Part shown: piece by piece, positions 46,601 through 55,550 of the stretch
Layout of the letters: every line of letters begins with the position of its first letter
Position numbering within the stretch: the first letter of the stretch is position 1
Source of the DNA: Aureibaculum algae
GTDB taxonomy: Bacteria; Bacteroidota; Bacteroidia; Flavobacteriales; Flavobacteriaceae
Reading direction: 5' to 3'
Length of the DNA stretch: 64,000 nt
Assembly: GCF_006065315.1 (NCBI RefSeq)
Contig: NZ_CP040749.1
Location: 4,486,001-4,550,000, forward strand
Made by a program: the position numbers and the translations under genes
The notes under the pieces: generated by a model
What the model was told of the DNA's origin: nothing
Seen by the model: only the letters and a program-made list of their open reading frames with translations
The model's database searches: none

Positions 46601-46761
46601 TCCAATTTTACTGAGGTCGCTATATATTCACCAACATCCCAATAACTCACAGTTGGTTCTAAAGTAAGTGTATACGTTATTATGGCAATTGCAAACACTA
46701 TCCATCCCAGTATATTATTCCACTTTTTATAATTGAAATTTAACATCATTAAAATATTCAT
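43663..46761 (-). CDS. DUF2723 membrane protein (protein O-mannosyltransferase-like)
   Basis: A 1032-residue membrane protein of the DUF2723 family. The N-terminal half has about twelve membrane helices, with the GT-C glycosyltransferase-like start TLEPTVSYWDVGEYIATSVKLEVGHPPGAP (key phrases: SYWDVGEYI and HPPGAPLFQ), where the Asp-Glu pair would be catalytic. A large soluble C-terminal part (about 590-1032) contains GDNDTFPLWYMQEVEGYRTD and helical repeats near the end. The family is related to POMT-type transferases, and in Bacteroidetes it is thought to act in protein or lipid glycosylation. Alternative ATGs at 46749 and 46746 fit the membrane topology as well. Confidence 0.9.
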   Translation of the reverse strand: MNILMMLNFNYKKWNNILGWIVFAIAIITYTLTLEPTVSYWDVGEYIATSVKLEVGHPPGAPLFQMIGAFFAMFTSDIEHIAMMTNFMSALSSAFAILFLFWTITILAKKIILKNGEEINQSNAIAILGSGLVGALAYTFSDSFWYSAVEAEVYAMSSFLMGLLFWLGLRWEIEMDKLRGHKWLLLIAFIVGLSFGVHILSLLIIPSIVFIYFYKRYQNITFVKFIIANIASVLVLAFVFKFLFPYTLAFFSVSELFFINTMGMPFNSGSIISGLVLIIIFYVAIRYTRKKNLIHANLIILCLLFIMIGFSSWIMLPIRANANTTINENNPSSARELLAYYNREQYGDTSIFYDSYYSGIGIQDSKNPYKDDKPKYEKDEKAGKYVIVNRYKDARRNYTDKHKGFIPRMVDPSPNVIANYKSISGIPTKSKRRPTFGENLSFMVEFQFGYMYGRYFMWNFAGRQDDIQGNMDNHGNWLSGINFIDEMRLGSQSNLPVEIKDNKGRNTYFFSPLILGIIGLLFHIKFDKKNFYILFLFFAFTGLAIVFYTNPKPFEPRERDYAVVGSFYVFAIWIGFGVLALYLQFKDKVNPKILATSISVFCLLAVPILMGFQNWDDHDRSGKYATRNNAKAYLDSAQENAIMFTIGDNDTFPLWYMQEVEGYRTDIKLVCTSLFATDWYIDQQKRKTYLAEPIPGQLVHDDYKTGSLDVAFHYPNPAFKNTVMDIKAFINWLASDDTRTFVNYDGDGFPDKYYPTNKLRISIDKAAVLKNKIVPLKDADKIVPYIDIKIDKIGIQKHRILMLDILASNDWTRPIYFTGGAYVDDEYIWLKDYLQLDGLAYKFVPILKPSKSPNGQPKSVLGIGRIDVETMYNNVKKWDWRNSNGDIYVDVETRKNGITFRNSLIRLAEALIQVGKKDKAEEILDLSMDKMPVKQYGHISFVLGYPEAYYMIGGIEKARNVAKTLIDIFQDRIEFYSGLDNNGISQYYDDIETTFIMYNNVVVTADEYDKEFATQLKKGYITSIRSLEGVIE

Positions 46762-46905
46762 TGATGTGAATTTTAAGATTTTTTAGAAATACAGTGATTA
46801 TGTATTGACATTTCAGTATTCAGCCCGATCAAAAAAAGGTATTTAATTTTGCTCCAAATGAACAAATAAAATGATAAAATCCAGATATTTAGGGGGTAGG
46901 AATTA

Positions 46906-46923
46906 AGTACTAGTACCAGTACT
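46906..46923. repeat. Triple hexamer AGTACT-AGTACC-AGTACT
   Basis: Three AGTAC(T/C) units stand in tandem in the 385-base gap between the divergent DUF2723 and GH88 genes. Each unit is itself palindromic or nearly so, so it could be an operator. The rest of the gap (46762-47146) contains only the metK-terminator copy. Confidence 0.5.
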
Positions 46924-47042
46924 ATTTTAAGTTTTTACAAGTAATCTTAATTATTGAAGAAATATTATGTTCAATAAAATAATAATCATATTAAGTAGAT
47001 ATATAACAATTAGAAACCAGTTTACAACAAAGAACTCCTATG

Positions 47043-47080
47043 AAAAGCCTCATAGTAAATTGACTTTGAAGCTTTTTTAT
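47043..47080 (+). repeat. Degenerate copy of the metK terminator
   Basis: AAAGCCTCATAGTAAATTG and the following ACTTTGAAGCTTTTTTATCT match 42968-43004 with four mismatches and one gap. The stem is weakened by two mismatches. It lies in the same orientation, 67 bases before the GH88 start, so it may act as a weak attenuator or be only a relic. Confidence 0.75.
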
Positions 47081-47146
47081 CTCGATCATAGAGACTTTTT
47101 AACAAATATAGGCGACCTTCGTTTACCAATAATTAAAAAAATTATA

Positions 47147-48367
47147 ATGAAAATAATGAAATTGTTCCTAGTTTGCACAGTCTTTTTACTTGTATCTTGT
47201 CAGAATTCTCAGAAAAATAATCAAGCGAATGTTGTTAATGACATAACGACCATCAATTTAGATGAAGCTATTAAAAACTGTGTATCACAATTGGAAATAG
47301 CCGTCCCTAAACTTACCGATCTAACAAAGCATCCGAGACTTATAGAAACGGATCAAACCGAATGGGAAGAGGTGCCCAATCATAGACTAAAGTGGACATC
47401 TGGGTTTTACCCTGGTATACTTTGGTACATGTACAATTTGACAAAAGATAAAAAATGGAAACAGGAAGCCATAAAAAGAACCGAAGTTTTTGAAGATTTT
47501 AAGACTATTACCGAACACCATGATATTGGTTTCATGATGTTTCCTGCCTATGGAAACGGCTTTGAACTCGGAGACAAAAAAGAATACAAAGAAATCTTAC
47601 TAACCTCAGCTGCTTCTTTAGCATCACGGTTTAATCCTAATGTAGGTACCATAAAATCATGGTCTAACGAATTACATCCTAGATGGCAACAGCATATTAC
47701 TATAATTGACAACATGTTAAATTTAGAGCTCTTATTTTGGGCAGCCAAAAATGGTGGAGATTCTAACTATAAAAATATTGCTATAAAACATGCCGAAACT
47801 ACTATGGAAAATCATTTTAGAGATGATTTTACTTCTTGGCACGTGTTAGAGTATGATTCTATTTCAGGAAAGGTGTTAAATAGACATACCAAACAAGGCT
47901 ATGCAGACGATAGCAGATGGTCAAGAGGCCAAGCATGGGGCATTTATGGTTATACTATGGTATACAGAGAAACGGGTGATAAAAAATTCTTAGATTTTGC
48001 TCAAAAATTAACTGATGCGTATCTTAACTACTTACCAGACGATTATATACCGCATTGGGATTTTGACGTACCAAATCTCGACAATGAAGAAAGAGACGCA
48101 TCTGCAGGTGCAATCGCAGCCTCTGCTCTATTAGAGTTAAGTACTTTTTTGGAGGACAAAAACAGTAAAGAAAAATATTATAATGCTGCAGTAAAAATGT
48201 TAAGTTCCTTAAGTTCTGATAAGTACTCTGCCGTTGGTAAAGCCGATTCATTTCTTTTACATTCTACTGGAGCAAAATCATTAGGTTGGGAAATTGATGT
48301 AGCCTTAATCTATGCTGATTACTATTATATTGAAGCATTGAATAGGTTGAAAAAAATGCGAGACTAA
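47147..48367 (+). CDS. GH88 unsaturated glucuronyl hydrolase, lipoprotein
   Basis: From the ATG at 47147 the protein has 406 residues and starts with a lipoprotein signal, MKIMKLFLVCTVFLLVSC. A longer frame back to 46967 is open but would translate the terminator relic, so it is rejected. The catalytic region is typical of family 88: DDSRWSRGQAWGIYGYTM, HWDFDVPNLDNEERDASAGA (Asp of DASAGAIAASALLEL) and the (alpha/alpha)6 barrel. It removes unsaturated uronic acid from the ends of oligosaccharides made by polysaccharide lyases. No lyase or SusCD pair is near. Confidence 0.92.
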   Translation: MKIMKLFLVCTVFLLVSCQNSQKNNQANVVNDITTINLDEAIKNCVSQLEIAVPKLTDLTKHPRLIETDQTEWEEVPNHRLKWTSGFYPGILWYMYNLTKDKKWKQEAIKRTEVFEDFKTITEHHDIGFMMFPAYGNGFELGDKKEYKEILLTSAASLASRFNPNVGTIKSWSNELHPRWQQHITIIDNMLNLELLFWAAKNGGDSNYKNIAIKHAETTMENHFRDDFTSWHVLEYDSISGKVLNRHTKQGYADDSRWSRGQAWGIYGYTMVYRETGDKKFLDFAQKLTDAYLNYLPDDYIPHWDFDVPNLDNEERDASAGAIAASALLELSTFLEDKNSKEKYYNAAVKMLSSLSSDKYSAVGKADSFLLHSTGAKSLGWEIDVALIYADYYYIEALNRLKKMRD

Positions 48368-48386
48368 AAAAACGTTAAACAAAACA

Positions 48387-48417
48387 AAAAAAACCTTCTC
48401 AAAACGAGAAGGTTTTT
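48387..48417. terminator. Bidirectional terminator between GH88 and M28 genes
   Basis: AAAACCTTCTC and GAGAAGGTTTT form a perfect 11-base stem with loop AAAAC and A/T runs on both sides. It lies between two convergent genes and can end both. Confidence 0.9.
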
Positions 48418-48443
48418 CTTATAAATTAACAACTACTATCTAC

Positions 48444-50006
48444 TTATTTTTTTTCTTCAAGCATTCCTTTGCGTTCTGGAGACCTTGGTGTAGGCCAATC
48501 CATTTGTTCTCCAGTTCTTTTACTTACTGGTAATACAATTTTATCTTTAGGCGTTGACTGTTCATCTTCACTAGCCATATACGTTAAAATGGCCGTTAAA
48601 ATAGCATTGCTACGTACATCATCAAAAACAATTTTGTCATAGGTATCTCTGTTAGTATGCCATGTATAATTCCAATACGACCAGCTTAAAGAACTTAGAC
48701 TAAAAGCAGGTGCACCAGCCGCTAAAAATGAAGCATAATCTGAACCGCCTCTACCAGGAGCACCAGGATAACTAGTTTCTATATGCTTACTAATATCATT
48801 AGGTACTGCAGCAAGCCATCGTCCTAAAAAGTCATAGGAATGTAAAAATCCTTGTCCTGATAAATTCACTACTCTACCGGTACCATTATCTTGATTAAAT
48901 ACAGCCTGAATATTTTTTACAATTTCCGGATGATCTTCCACAAAGGCTCTAGAACCATTTAAACCCTGTTCTTCACTCCCCCAATGCCCTACGATAATAG
49001 TACGTTTTGGATTTGGATAATATTTTTTTAGTAAACGCATTGCTTCCATCATCACCAATGTACCTGTACCATTATCCGTAGCTCCTGTACCTCCATCCCA
49101 AGAATCGAAATGTGCAGAAAGAACTACATATTCTTCTGGTTTTTCAGTTCCTTTAATTTCAGCAATGGTATTAAAAGTAGGTACTGCTCCTAACTCTTTA
49201 GACTCTGCTACTATTTTTAGTTCTGGCTTATTTCCATATGACGCCAATCTATAAAGCATCCCATAATCTTCTAACTCAATATCAACCGTTGGAATCTTTT
49301 TTGTTCTTGCACTAAATATTTTATTAACACCAAAACCTTTAGACCAATTACACGTTACAATACCTGCAGCACCAGCTGATTCTAAAGCTTCAATAATTGA
49401 ACGGCTATTATAACCTGTATTTCTCATATTTTCTCGCCATGCTTCATTTAAGACATCACGGTCTTCTTTCATCTTTTTAAAAGACTCTTCCGTAGCAAAT
49501 TCTTCCCAATTATAATCTGGACGACCTGTTGGTTGGTTCATAGAAATCATCACAAATTTACCTTTCACATTAGGCAACCAGTTTTTAAAAGCCATTGAAT
49601 CTTTAACTGTGGGCAATACAATTGCCTCAGCTGTAACTCCTTTTTTTGAAGTACTAGGGTTCCATGCCAATTGCATACCACTTAAACTTTGAATACGTGG
49701 TGACACCATATCAATATGTGTAATACCGCGTTCCCATCCTCTCCATTCTCCCCATTTTTCATTTTTTGCTGAAATGCCCCATTTACCATATTGAGCCACT
49801 GCCCAATCATTGGCCTGTTTCATTTGAGGTGTACCAACTAATCGTGGGCCGATAACATCTAACATTTCATGAGCCAAACGTTCTAATTGAGAATTTTCAT
49901 TGGCTTCTTTAACAATACCTTCAATTATGGGATTGGTTTCTTGAGCTATTAACGTTACACTAATTAGCAATGCCACAATACAAGATAATTTACTTAATTT
50001 CTTCAT
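48444..50006 (-). CDS. M28 family zinc aminopeptidase with PA domain, secreted
   Basis: A 520-residue exported peptidase (signal MKKLSKLSCIVALLISVTLIAQ). A PA domain insert lies at about 120-270. The metallopeptidase core has the zinc ligands in order: VVLSAHFDSWDGG (His, then Asp in GATDNGTGT), HWGSEEQGLNGS (Glu-Glu), FNQDNGTG (Asp) and TWHTNRDTYD (His). It removes N-terminal amino acids from peptides, probably for nutrient use. It is monocistronic; the spacer to the upstream OMP gene contains a terminator. Confidence 0.93.
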   Translation of the reverse strand: MKKLSKLSCIVALLISVTLIAQETNPIIEGIVKEANENSQLERLAHEMLDVIGPRLVGTPQMKQANDWAVAQYGKWGISAKNEKWGEWRGWERGITHIDMVSPRIQSLSGMQLAWNPSTSKKGVTAEAIVLPTVKDSMAFKNWLPNVKGKFVMISMNQPTGRPDYNWEEFATEESFKKMKEDRDVLNEAWRENMRNTGYNSRSIIEALESAGAAGIVTCNWSKGFGVNKIFSARTKKIPTVDIELEDYGMLYRLASYGNKPELKIVAESKELGAVPTFNTIAEIKGTEKPEEYVVLSAHFDSWDGGTGATDNGTGTLVMMEAMRLLKKYYPNPKRTIIVGHWGSEEQGLNGSRAFVEDHPEIVKNIQAVFNQDNGTGRVVNLSGQGFLHSYDFLGRWLAAVPNDISKHIETSYPGAPGRGGSDYASFLAAGAPAFSLSSLSWSYWNYTWHTNRDTYDKIVFDDVRSNAILTAILTYMASEDEQSTPKDKIVLPVSKRTGEQMDWPTPRSPERKGMLEEKK

Positions 50007-50070
50007 GTTTAAGGAGTTGTTTAGTTTATTATTTGAAAGGTTGAATTTACAATTAATTTTTTACACAATA

Positions 50071-50130
50071 AAAAACCCCTCTTTTTCTAAGTATCACTAT
50101 AGATATAGTAATAATAAAAAAAGAAGGGTT
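50071..50130 (-). terminator. Terminator of the GLPGLI/outer-membrane barrel operon
   Basis: On the minus strand AACCCTTCTTTTTTT and AAAAAGAGGGGTTTTTTATT pair with one wobble; the loop itself contains an ACTATA/TATAGT stem. It lies 15 bases after the outer-membrane protein stop. Confidence 0.75.
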
Positions 50131-50144
50131 ATCAAAAAAAGGGA

Positions 50145-52865
50145 TTATAGGTTATACACCAATCTCAAGGTAACATATCTCGGTTGAATAAAATATTCCG
50201 ATGAACTTACTGAAAAAGTACCTGCACTTGCCTGACTTTGAGATGTTGCATTTAAAAGGTTTGTGGCTTTTAGCTCATACTCCATTTTACTATCTTTATC
50301 CTTTCTGTATGCTAAAGAAGCATCCCAAAACTGATAGGTGTTTAATGTACTGTTTTCATCTCTATATAGATTATAACTAAACTCCGTACGGAAAGTTAAC
50401 TTTTTAAACAATAAGGCATCAAAATCAATAGAAGGTGAATGTGTATAATAGGTCGTTCTACTAGACCCTTGATCGTTATCAGCAATTCTTAAGCTATAAC
50501 TTAAATCAAAGTTTGGAGCTTCTGTGAAATTACTATTCACACCCAATCGATAGGTTTGTGTATAGTTTTCATTTATAGATGTATTTCCGTTAAAAATTTG
50601 GCTGTATTTACTATAGTTTAAACTACCGCTTAAACTTGCTCTTAGCTTACCAAAAGTACGTTGAAATCGTCCACTAAAACCTACACTTTCATCAGAAAAA
50701 TCAGAATTAATCGGCTTGGTAATATTAACATTGGCATTTGTATTAAAATCAACTTCATTACGTATTTGATTGATGTTTTTACTATAGGTAAGGCTACCAT
50801 TAATGTTGGTATAACTAAACAAGTTAAAGTTAAAATAGTTTAATCGAATATTGTGTCTTAACGAGTTTTCCAAATCAGGTGTACCTGAAGTAAAAGAGTT
50901 GTAATCTCCCATAACTATACCACGAGCAATATTTGTTACATCAGTAAATTGTGTAGTCATTCTATAGTCTAACGATATATTTTCACTTTTCTTTATATCC
51001 ATTCGTGTATTAAAACTCGGTAAAAACCGAAAGAAACTATCGTCATATGTTGTGCCATATTGTACACTTTTAGTACCATAAGCATGAGCAGATACACCTG
51101 GTGTAAATGTAAAAATACCTACTTTTAATCTGTATTTTAAATCTAAATAAATATCAGAAAAAGTATAATCTACATCATTTCCAACTTCGAATAAACTTGT
51201 ATTGGTAGAAGGATCTAATGTACTTCCATCATCTAAAATTTGGAAGATATCAGAATCAAATTTTTGGTTGCTATAAACAGAACCTAAAGTTACATTAATA
51301 TTACTTTTTTCATTTAATATGTGCCAATAGTCAAGAGCAGCATCAAATTGGTTTGATTTTACACGTTTGTTTTGGCTTAAATTATACACATTTTGAGTAG
51401 AATCAAATCCAAGTTCATCAGCACTACCATCAAAATTATCATCTTGCAATATAGCATTGTAAAAAGGATCTTCATCTTGTAATAAATGCTGTGCAGTTAA
51501 TGAGAAAATATTGTTTTCATCATGGGTATAATAATAATTTAAGTTTTGTCTTAAACTGAATGGTGACGAACTCTCAACTTCATTTATTTCACTAGCATTA
51601 GAATTTACCAATTGACTTACATATTGATCCTGTCTTTGTTTAGAAAGTCTACCAATAGCATAATAGTTTAACTCATTGTTAGAATTGGGAATATATTTCA
51701 AATTAATTTTAGCCATACCTAAATCACTAACTTGTTTGGTATTTGTTTCAGTAAATGCATATGAAGAAGGCGTATTAGCAGTTTCAGCATATTGTATCTC
51801 TCTATTTTGCTCCATTTCGGTTTCATTATTTGAATAAATAAGAAACCCACTTAAGTCTAATGCTTTGTTTGGCGAATGACTAATGTTTACAGCTCCAAAC
51901 TTCGTTTCTATAGATTTAGCTCTATTATTTTGTAATTGTAAAAAACCTAAATCATTGCTTCCTAAGTCAATACTTGTACCACTATTACTACTTGGAGATC
52001 TAAAGCCACCAGTAAAATTTCTATAATCACGTCTTGTAAAAGCAACTTCTCCTAAATTGTTTAAATCGCCAATGACATTAACACTTGTTTTAGGACTATA
52101 ATAAAATAGTTTTGGTTGAAATATATACTGACTATCTTCATTTGCTATACCTGCACCCGCTTTAATATCTCCAAACCAAAAATTCCCTTTTCCTTGCTTC
52201 AGTTTAATATTAATGGCAATATTATCTGTATTATCTTGCACTCCACTTAATTGACCAACTTCGGCGTAATTTTTTAGAATTTCAACTTTATCTACAGCAT
52301 TTGAGGGTATGTTTTTAGTGGCCAATTTAGTATCACCATCAAAAAAATTTTTACCATCAACCATTAATTTTGTTACTGTCTTCCCTTCTACTTGAATTTG
52401 CCCATCATCATTAATTTCCAAACCAGGCATTTTTTTAATTACGTCCTCTAATTTACGTTCTGTTCCATTTTTAAAAGAATCTGCATTGTAAATCATAGTA
52501 TCACCTTTTATGGTAATAGGCATCTCATATACCAAGTTAATTTCATCTAAGTTATTGTCTTCATTTAAGGTGAAATTTCTATCAATATCTGCATCTACTG
52601 TGTTTAGTATGATATCTATTGTCTTATACCCAATAAAACTAATTTGTAATTTGTAGCTAACGTTCTCTTTTAAATTTAATCTGTAACGCCCTTTATCATT
52701 GGTAATAGCATAGGAATCTAAGGCTTTTGTAGCCTGATTTATAGCTACTACGTTTGCCAGTTCTAGTGGTACACCGAGGCTATCTTTTACAAAACCCTCT
52801 AACTTTAATTGAGCAGATAGTGTTATACCTGTTAGCATTAATAGGGCAATAAGAGTTTGTTTCAT
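50145..52865 (-). CDS. Outer-membrane beta-barrel protein with carboxypeptidase-like regulatory domain
   Basis: A 906-residue exported protein (MKQTLIALLMLTGITLSAQ). Residues of about 22-105 form the carboxypeptidase-regulatory-like domain (LEGFVKDSLGVPLELANVVAI); 120-220 are a plug domain (DTMIYNADSFKNGTERKLED, VDGKNFFDGDTKLATKNIP); the rest is a beta barrel ending in an aromatic-rich YVTLRLVYNL. It belongs to the TonB-dependent-receptor-like barrels that accompany GLPGLI proteins in Bacteroidetes. The cargo is unknown. It follows the GLPGLI gene by 71 bases. Confidence 0.9.
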   Translation of the reverse strand: MKQTLIALLMLTGITLSAQLKLEGFVKDSLGVPLELANVVAINQATKALDSYAITNDKGRYRLNLKENVSYKLQISFIGYKTIDIILNTVDADIDRNFTLNEDNNLDEINLVYEMPITIKGDTMIYNADSFKNGTERKLEDVIKKMPGLEINDDGQIQVEGKTVTKLMVDGKNFFDGDTKLATKNIPSNAVDKVEILKNYAEVGQLSGVQDNTDNIAINIKLKQGKGNFWFGDIKAGAGIANEDSQYIFQPKLFYYSPKTSVNVIGDLNNLGEVAFTRRDYRNFTGGFRSPSSNSGTSIDLGSNDLGFLQLQNNRAKSIETKFGAVNISHSPNKALDLSGFLIYSNNETEMEQNREIQYAETANTPSSYAFTETNTKQVSDLGMAKINLKYIPNSNNELNYYAIGRLSKQRQDQYVSQLVNSNASEINEVESSSPFSLRQNLNYYYTHDENNIFSLTAQHLLQDEDPFYNAILQDDNFDGSADELGFDSTQNVYNLSQNKRVKSNQFDAALDYWHILNEKSNINVTLGSVYSNQKFDSDIFQILDDGSTLDPSTNTSLFEVGNDVDYTFSDIYLDLKYRLKVGIFTFTPGVSAHAYGTKSVQYGTTYDDSFFRFLPSFNTRMDIKKSENISLDYRMTTQFTDVTNIARGIVMGDYNSFTSGTPDLENSLRHNIRLNYFNFNLFSYTNINGSLTYSKNINQIRNEVDFNTNANVNITKPINSDFSDESVGFSGRFQRTFGKLRASLSGSLNYSKYSQIFNGNTSINENYTQTYRLGVNSNFTEAPNFDLSYSLRIADNDQGSSRTTYYTHSPSIDFDALLFKKLTFRTEFSYNLYRDENSTLNTYQFWDASLAYRKDKDSKMEYELKATNLLNATSQSQASAGTFSVSSSEYFIQPRYVTLRLVYNL

Positions 52866-52936
52866 TTGTCTGTATTTAATTCTTGATGGAAATTTTACTT
52901 ATACTTTTATTTTCAAAATTTGATTTAGTAGAAATT

Positions 52937-53806
52937 TTAATTTCTTCCACCACCACCACGGTTTCTTCCCCCTCTAAAACGCTCACTCATTTCTGCCATT
53001 TTTTCTTTGGCAATTGTATTATACTCGTCTTGAGATACTTTTTTACCTTTTGAGGGTCTTTTAATAGTTTCTGTATTTTCACTATTAATCTCAATTTTTG
53101 TACATAAAATAGAAGTATTTCCTTCATGAACTTCCAGTATTAAACCTGGCAATCCCCAAAATTTACCGGGACCTTGATTGACTGGAATTTGCATGGTATA
53201 CCAAGCGGTAACCTCAATCATTTTTGGTGATTCAGGTTTATCATTATCTTTAGAAGCCTGATCGTTATTACCTCCACGCGGGCCTCGTGGGCCTCGAGGT
53301 GCAAAACCTGCAGCTGATGCTTCTTTCATTGCTGTTGCTTTAAAAGCCGTATACTGACCAATTTGTTTTGTTTCTCCACTCATTTTCCAATCTAATGCTG
53401 CCAACTTATCATTAACTAAAAAGTTTTTACCTAACAATTCATTTTCTTGTAAAAACAAACTGTCTTTAATGTTTTTATACTCAGCACCATTTGCAGCCCC
53501 CATAATAGCAGCAAATCTCGCCCCTCTTCCTCCACCCTGTCCTGGTGTTTCTAACTTTTCATCTTCCTTATACATGGACTCTGACTTGTTAAAAGCAAGC
53601 GTATAGCTTTTTTCAAGAAAGCTTTTCATTCTATCCGCAATTTCTTTTTTCCGTTCTTCACTAACTTGTCTATCTCCAAAATTCATATCCATAGTCGTCT
53701 TACTTTGATAATAAGCCTTACCTTGAAAGTCTTTTTGAGCCAATGATGCCGTAGTAAATAAAAGTGTCATTGCGACAACAATTACTGAGATTATATTTGT
53801 TTTCAT
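52937..53806 (-). CDS. GLPGLI family protein
   Basis: A 289-residue secreted protein (signal MKTNIISVIVVAMTLLFTTASLAQ). The name-giving motif is present: KFWGLPGLILEVHEGN near residue 220, and YKNIKDSLFLQENELLGKNFLV earlier. It has two Gly/Arg/Pro-rich stretches, APRGPRGPRGGNN in the middle and RFRGGRNRGGGGRN at the C-terminus, which are not typical and would be flexible and basic. The role is unknown; it is co-expressed with an outer-membrane barrel, and its promoter region carries a tandem operator for the divergent two-component system. Confidence 0.9.
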   Translation of the reverse strand: MKTNIISVIVVAMTLLFTTASLAQKDFQGKAYYQSKTTMDMNFGDRQVSEERKKEIADRMKSFLEKSYTLAFNKSESMYKEDEKLETPGQGGGRGARFAAIMGAANGAEYKNIKDSLFLQENELLGKNFLVNDKLAALDWKMSGETKQIGQYTAFKATAMKEASAAGFAPRGPRGPRGGNNDQASKDNDKPESPKMIEVTAWYTMQIPVNQGPGKFWGLPGLILEVHEGNTSILCTKIEINSENTETIKRPSKGKKVSQDEYNTIAKEKMAEMSERFRGGRNRGGGGRN

Positions 53807-53892
53807 AATTTTATATTTTAGAGTTCTTAAATTAACCGATTTAAAAAATGAGTTTTCTATTTGTCCATAGAGGACTATTCTTTATTACAACA

Positions 53893-53948
53893 CAAAACTA
53901 GATATTATTAGTATAAACATAGGTTAACTAATGTTAACAAGTGTTAAC
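53893..53948 (-). promoter_or_regulatory. Promoter of the GLPGLI operon with three GTTAAC repeats at 10-base period
   Basis: TAGTTTTG on the minus strand (53893-53900) fits the -7 box. GTTAAC occurs at 53923-53928, 53933-53938 and 53943-53948, exactly one helical turn apart, ending about 22 bases upstream of the -7 box. Tandem repeats of this spacing are the usual binding site of OmpR/PhoB-type response regulators, and one is encoded next door (55543). I infer activation of GLPGLI and barrel expression by that regulator. Confidence 0.65.
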
Positions 53949-54101
53949 CGATTAGTTTTACACTATAATTGTCTTTAAATTTGATTTATGAAAATGTTTA
54001 TCAAGCTATTAACTTATTCATTATTTTTCTTAAAAACATGAAAATAGCCATGTGTTTTGACATTGAATTAATAAGCCTGAGAACAAAAAAAACATTGACT
54101 A

Positions 54102-55550
54102 ATGAATGAAAAAAACTACAAATGGGTAGTCGGCTTTATTATCTTGACAATTCTTACTACAATTGGAGTACAATTGTTTTGGAATTTTAAAGAATATCAG
54201 GGTAATAAAAAACATCTTATTGGTAAAGTACAACGGAGTTTAGACAATTCTGTAGAAGCTTATTTTGCCAATATTACAAGGACCGGTATTATTAAATATA
54301 ATGTAAACCTTGAAGAACGAACAGACACCATTAACAGCCCTTCAAAAAATGAGCTAAGAACTAAAATAGATAGCACTTTAAAAAACATTTCTAAATTAGA
54401 AAATGAAAAACCCATTTTAATAAAAGATTATAGAAACAGTAATTATCCATTTTATACTTCCGACAAAATTTTACCACAGAATATTGATAGTTTAATTTCA
54501 AAAGTTTTTATTTCTATTTCTAGAGATAGTATGGATCTGAAAAAATTAGACAGCTACCTTTCAGAGGAACTCCAGCGACATCATCTGAATTTAAAATATG
54601 CCTTAATTTATGACTATTCAAAACGTGATTCGCAAGACAGTATTATTACAGCCTCGAGAAATTTATACCTAGAAAATTTTCCAAAGAATCACTTAACAAC
54701 AACCTCTAAATCCACTTTTTTACCCAGAAGAGGAAAACTGGAATTACGCTTTACAAATGAAGTGGCTATTTTATTAAAAAAATCATTAGCAAGTATATTA
54801 TTATCATTGTTATTATCTGCGGCTATAGTATCAAGTTTAATCTTTTTATTGAAAACAATATACAAACAAAAGCAATTGGCCGAAGTTAAAAATGACCTCA
54901 TCAATAATATTACGCATGAGTTTAAAACACCGATAGCCACTATTGGTGTAGCATTAGAAAGTTTGACTAGCTTTAACGCTATTGACGATAAAGAAAAGAC
55001 AAAGACATATATAAACATGTCTACAGACCAATTGTCTAAATTAAATATAATGGTTGAAAAATTATTAGAAACCGCCTCTTTAGATAGTGATAATCTTAAT
55101 TTAAATTTTGACGAAATAAATAGCACAGCATTAATTCAAAGTATAATTACGAAACATAACTTTCAATTAAAAAACAAGACTATTGAATTTAAAAATAGTA
55201 ATTCAGATCTACACATTAAAGCAGATGAATTCCATTTTGAAAATGTAATTAACAACATAATTGATAACGCTATTAAATATGGTGGAGATAAAATTATCAT
55301 TGAAACCAAACAAGTAAAAAACAAATTTGAACTTTCAATTTCTGACACTGGCAATTCGCTATCAAAAGCCAATAAAACCAAAATTTTTGAACAATTTTAT
55401 AGAGTCCCAAAAGGAAATACACATGATGTAAAAGGGTTTGGAATTGGGCTATATTATGCCAAAAAAATAATTGAAAAACATAATGGAACAATCGATGTTC
55501 ACTTAAGTAATAATTTAACCACATTTAAAATAACACTACCAAATGAGTGA
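54102..55550 (+). CDS. Sensor histidine kinase
   Basis: A 482-residue membrane kinase. One membrane helix at 10-27 and another at about 228-250 enclose a periplasmic sensor of about 200 residues without recognised family. The dimerisation/phosphoacceptor domain has His272 in LINNITHEFKTPIATIG; the ATPase has the N box NVINNIIDNAIKYG, G1 SISDTGNSL and G2 KGFGIGLYYAKKIIEKHNG. There is no HAMP domain: the second helix leads straight into the coiled helix. It overlaps the response regulator gene by 8 bases and is divergent from the GLPGLI operon. Confidence 0.93.
   Translation: MNEKNYKWVVGFIILTILTTIGVQLFWNFKEYQGNKKHLIGKVQRSLDNSVEAYFANITRTGIIKYNVNLEERTDTINSPSKNELRTKIDSTLKNISKLENEKPILIKDYRNSNYPFYTSDKILPQNIDSLISKVFISISRDSMDLKKLDSYLSEELQRHHLNLKYALIYDYSKRDSQDSIITASRNLYLENFPKNHLTTTSKSTFLPRRGKLELRFTNEVAILLKKSLASILLSLLLSAAIVSSLIFLLKTIYKQKQLAEVKNDLINNITHEFKTPIATIGVALESLTSFNAIDDKEKTKTYINMSTDQLSKLNIMVEKLLETASLDSDNLNLNFDEINSTALIQSIITKHNFQLKNKTIEFKNSNSDLHIKADEFHFENVINNIIDNAIKYGGDKIIIETKQVKNKFELSISDTGNSLSKANKTKIFEQFYRVPKGNTHDVKGFGIGLYYAKKIIEKHNGTIDVHLSNNLTTFKITLPNE

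Noticed and set aside
46967..47146. N-terminal extension of the GH88 gene back to 46967
   Set aside because: It would translate the terminator relic at 47043 and bury the lipoprotein signal peptide that starts at 47147.
54689..55126. 145-codon frame antisense to the histidine kinase gene
   Set aside because: It lies wholly within a gene with clear kinase motifs and has no family resemblance.
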